Shown here: one piece after another, positions 13,365 to 14,538 of the stretch | How positions within the stretch are numbered: the stretch's first letter is position 1 | Layout of the letters: the number at the start of each line of letters is the position of its first letter | Assembly: GCA_040507895.1 (NCBI GenBank) | Contig: JBEVNX010000124.1 | Coordinates: forward strand, 1-14,538 | From: JBEVNX01 sp040507895 | Lineage (GTDB): Bacteria; Desulfobacterota; Binatia; JACPRU01 | Length of the DNA: 14,538 nt | Reading direction: 5' to 3' | Notes under the pieces: model-generated | Databases searched by the model: none | Seen by the model: only the letters and a program-made list of their open reading frames with translations | What the model was told of the DNA's origin: nothing | Program-made: the position numbers and the translations under genes

Positions 13365-14538
13365 TGCTTGGGGCCCGCGCGCTCCGCTTGTTGCAGCCAT
13401 TGTCGAACCTGGGCCGCGTCCGGTGCTTGCGGCGCCAAGGCCAGGTAGCGCCGGTAGTGATCGGCGGCGAGCCGCCGATCGCCCCGCTCGTCGTCGAGCA
13501 ACACCGCGAGCCCGTAGTGCGCAGGGGCGTAGTCGGGATTCTTGCGGAGCAGCGCTTCGAATTCGTGGCGGGCCTTCTCGCGATCGCCGGCAGCCCGGTA
13601 CGCTTCCGCGAGGTTGTTGCGTATCGGGGCGGAGCCGGGATCATGGCTCAGCGCCTCGCGGTAGACGGCGATCGCGTCTCGGTACCGCTGTTGCGCGTAG
13701 AGTCCTGCGCCCAGGTTCAACCACGCCGGAGCATACGCCGGGCGGAGCCGCACTGTCTCGCGGTACTGGGCGGCGGCCCCGACCACGTCGCCGAGCTTTT
13801 CGAGCGCCAGCGCGAGATTGTAGTGCGCCTCGAACAACGTCGGATCGAGCTCCAACGCTCGCCGGTAGAGCGATACCTTGTCCTCGAGGCGAGGCTCGAG
13901 AACCGCCTGGTTGAAGAGCTCGTAGGCCCGCCGCTCGCGGCCGACTTTTTCGACTAGGGCCGCGCCGAGGTCCGCCGGTAGCGCGAAGTGGATTCGCTCG
14001 CGCCCAGCCGCGCTGCTCTTGATGATGCCGACCACCCGGCCGCGAGCATCGAACAGTGGTCCCCCGCTCGAGCCCGGATTCACCGGGACGTCTGTCTGGA
14101 TCATCGGGTAGCCGAGGTCGCTCTCGCGAATCGAGCTCACCACGCCGCTGCTGACCGAGAAATCGAAGCCGAGCGGACATCCGATCGTGAGCACGTCATC
14201 GCCGGTGTGCACCTCGCGGAGGCTCCCGAACGTGACCGGCGGCAGCGTGGCGCCGCTCACACCGAGGAGCGCGATGTCGGCGTGTTCATTGCCGATGCGC
14301 TCCAGGCGCGCGGGGAAGACCCGGCCGTCGCGTAGCTTGACGCGGAGGTTGGTCGCGGCGCCGATGTCGTGCGCCGTTGTCATCACGGTGTCTCCCGCGC
14401 CGACAGCGAACCCGGAGCTCTCGAACGATCCTCCCGGCACCTCACCGACCACGCAGACGCTCGATGCCATCAACCGATCGACCGGAGCCTTTTCCCCCGT
14501 CGTGGCCGAAGCGCTCCACAACAACACGCATGCGGCCG
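13361..14538 (-). CDS. HtrA-like trypsin-family serine protease with C-terminal TPR array (5' end outside window)
   Basis: The frame is open to the window edge, with 388 residues from GTG 14527 and a few codons more. Residues just before and after that GTG (AAC, then VLLWSASA) look like the end of a signal peptide, so the true start is probably beyond the window and the protein exported. Counting from GTG 14527, the protease domain (about 18-195) has the trypsin triad: TAHDI (His53), HADIALLGV (Asp84) and PVNPGSSGGPLFD (Ser154), matching the HtrA/Deg pattern (usually TNAHV, D-I-A-[LV], GNSGGP). No PDZ domain follows; instead there are at least four TPR-like repeats (about 200-380, for example AHYNLALALEKLGDVVGAAA and NLGAGLYAQQRYRDAIAVYR). 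The stop overlaps the kinase start (ATGA). It may process an envelope partner of the kinase; this is inferred from linkage only. Confidence 0.93.
   Translation of the reverse strand, partial: AACVLLWSASATTGEKAPVDRLMASSVCVVGEVPGGSFESSGFAVGAGDTVMTTAHDIGAATNLRVKLRDGRVFPARLERIGNEHADIALLGVSGATLPPVTFGSLREVHTGDDVLTIGCPLGFDFSVSSGVVSSIRESDLGYPMIQTDVPVNPGSSGGPLFDARGRVVGIIKSSAAGRERIHFALPADLGAALVEKVGRERRAYELFNQAVLEPRLEDKVSLYRRALELDPTLFEAHYNLALALEKLGDVVGAAAQYRETVRLRPAYAPAWLNLGAGLYAQQRYRDAIAVYREALSHDPGSAPIRNNLAEAYRAAGDREKARHEFEALLRKNPDYAPAHYGLAVLLDDERGDRRLAADHYRRYLALAPQAPDAAQVRQWLQQAERAGPKQ

Noticed and set aside
14525..14527. GTG as the true start of the HtrA-like protease
   Set aside because: It would leave only about eight hydrophobic residues as signal sequence, and the frame is open upstream to the window edge, so the start is more likely outside.
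1..14538. Mobile elements, tRNA, rRNA, riboswitch or attachment sites
   Set aside because: No transposase or integrase motifs, cloverleaf sequences, terminal repeats or long leaders were found; gaps between genes are short.

Overview
The window is GC-rich (strong G/C bias at third codon positions), almost fully coding, and appears to be chromosomal DNA of a Gram-negative bacterium. Three traits suggest the Myxococcota or wider deltaproteobacterial group: a type IV pilus alignment and secretin cluster, a Ser/Thr kinase, phosphatase and FHA gene set, and several lipoproteins joined to TPR proteins. The phylum is an inference from gene content; no rRNA or other marker is present.

Left part (1-3025, plus strand): the end of a type IVa pilus operon, with the 3' part of pilO, then pilP and pilQ, translationally coupled by overlapping stop and start codons. 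pilP appears to start at CTG. A strong intrinsic terminator (3052-3085) closes the unit.

Middle part (3136-7969): shikimate pathway genes aroC and aroK (3 bases apart), then aroB about 2 kb further on. Between aroK and aroB lie two envelope genes: a convergent DUF922-type putative zinc protease on the minus strand and an L,D-transpeptidase lipoprotein on the plus strand. This is a modified form of the pilQ-aroK-aroB order found in many proteobacteria.

Right part (7993-14538, minus strand, read right to left): a tightly packed run of six genes that looks like one operon. In order of transcription they encode an HtrA-like serine protease with TPRs (cut by the window edge); a membrane Ser/Thr kinase with an extracytoplasmic PEGA domain; an exported 639-residue protein combining a thioredoxin-like domain without catalytic cysteines, TPRs, a CsgG-like domain and a FlgT-C-like tail; a CsgG-like lipoprotein with a terminal TPR; a PP2C-type phosphatase; and an FHA-domain protein with a C-terminal membrane anchor. 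Gaps run from a 4-base overlap to 30 bases. Together they suggest an envelope signalling module in which a kinase and phosphatase act on targets read by a membrane-tethered FHA protein, linked to periplasmic and outer-membrane components. This is the most unusual part of the window.

No tRNA, rRNA, CRISPR array, insertion sequence or prophage gene was seen. No gap between genes exceeds 170 bases.
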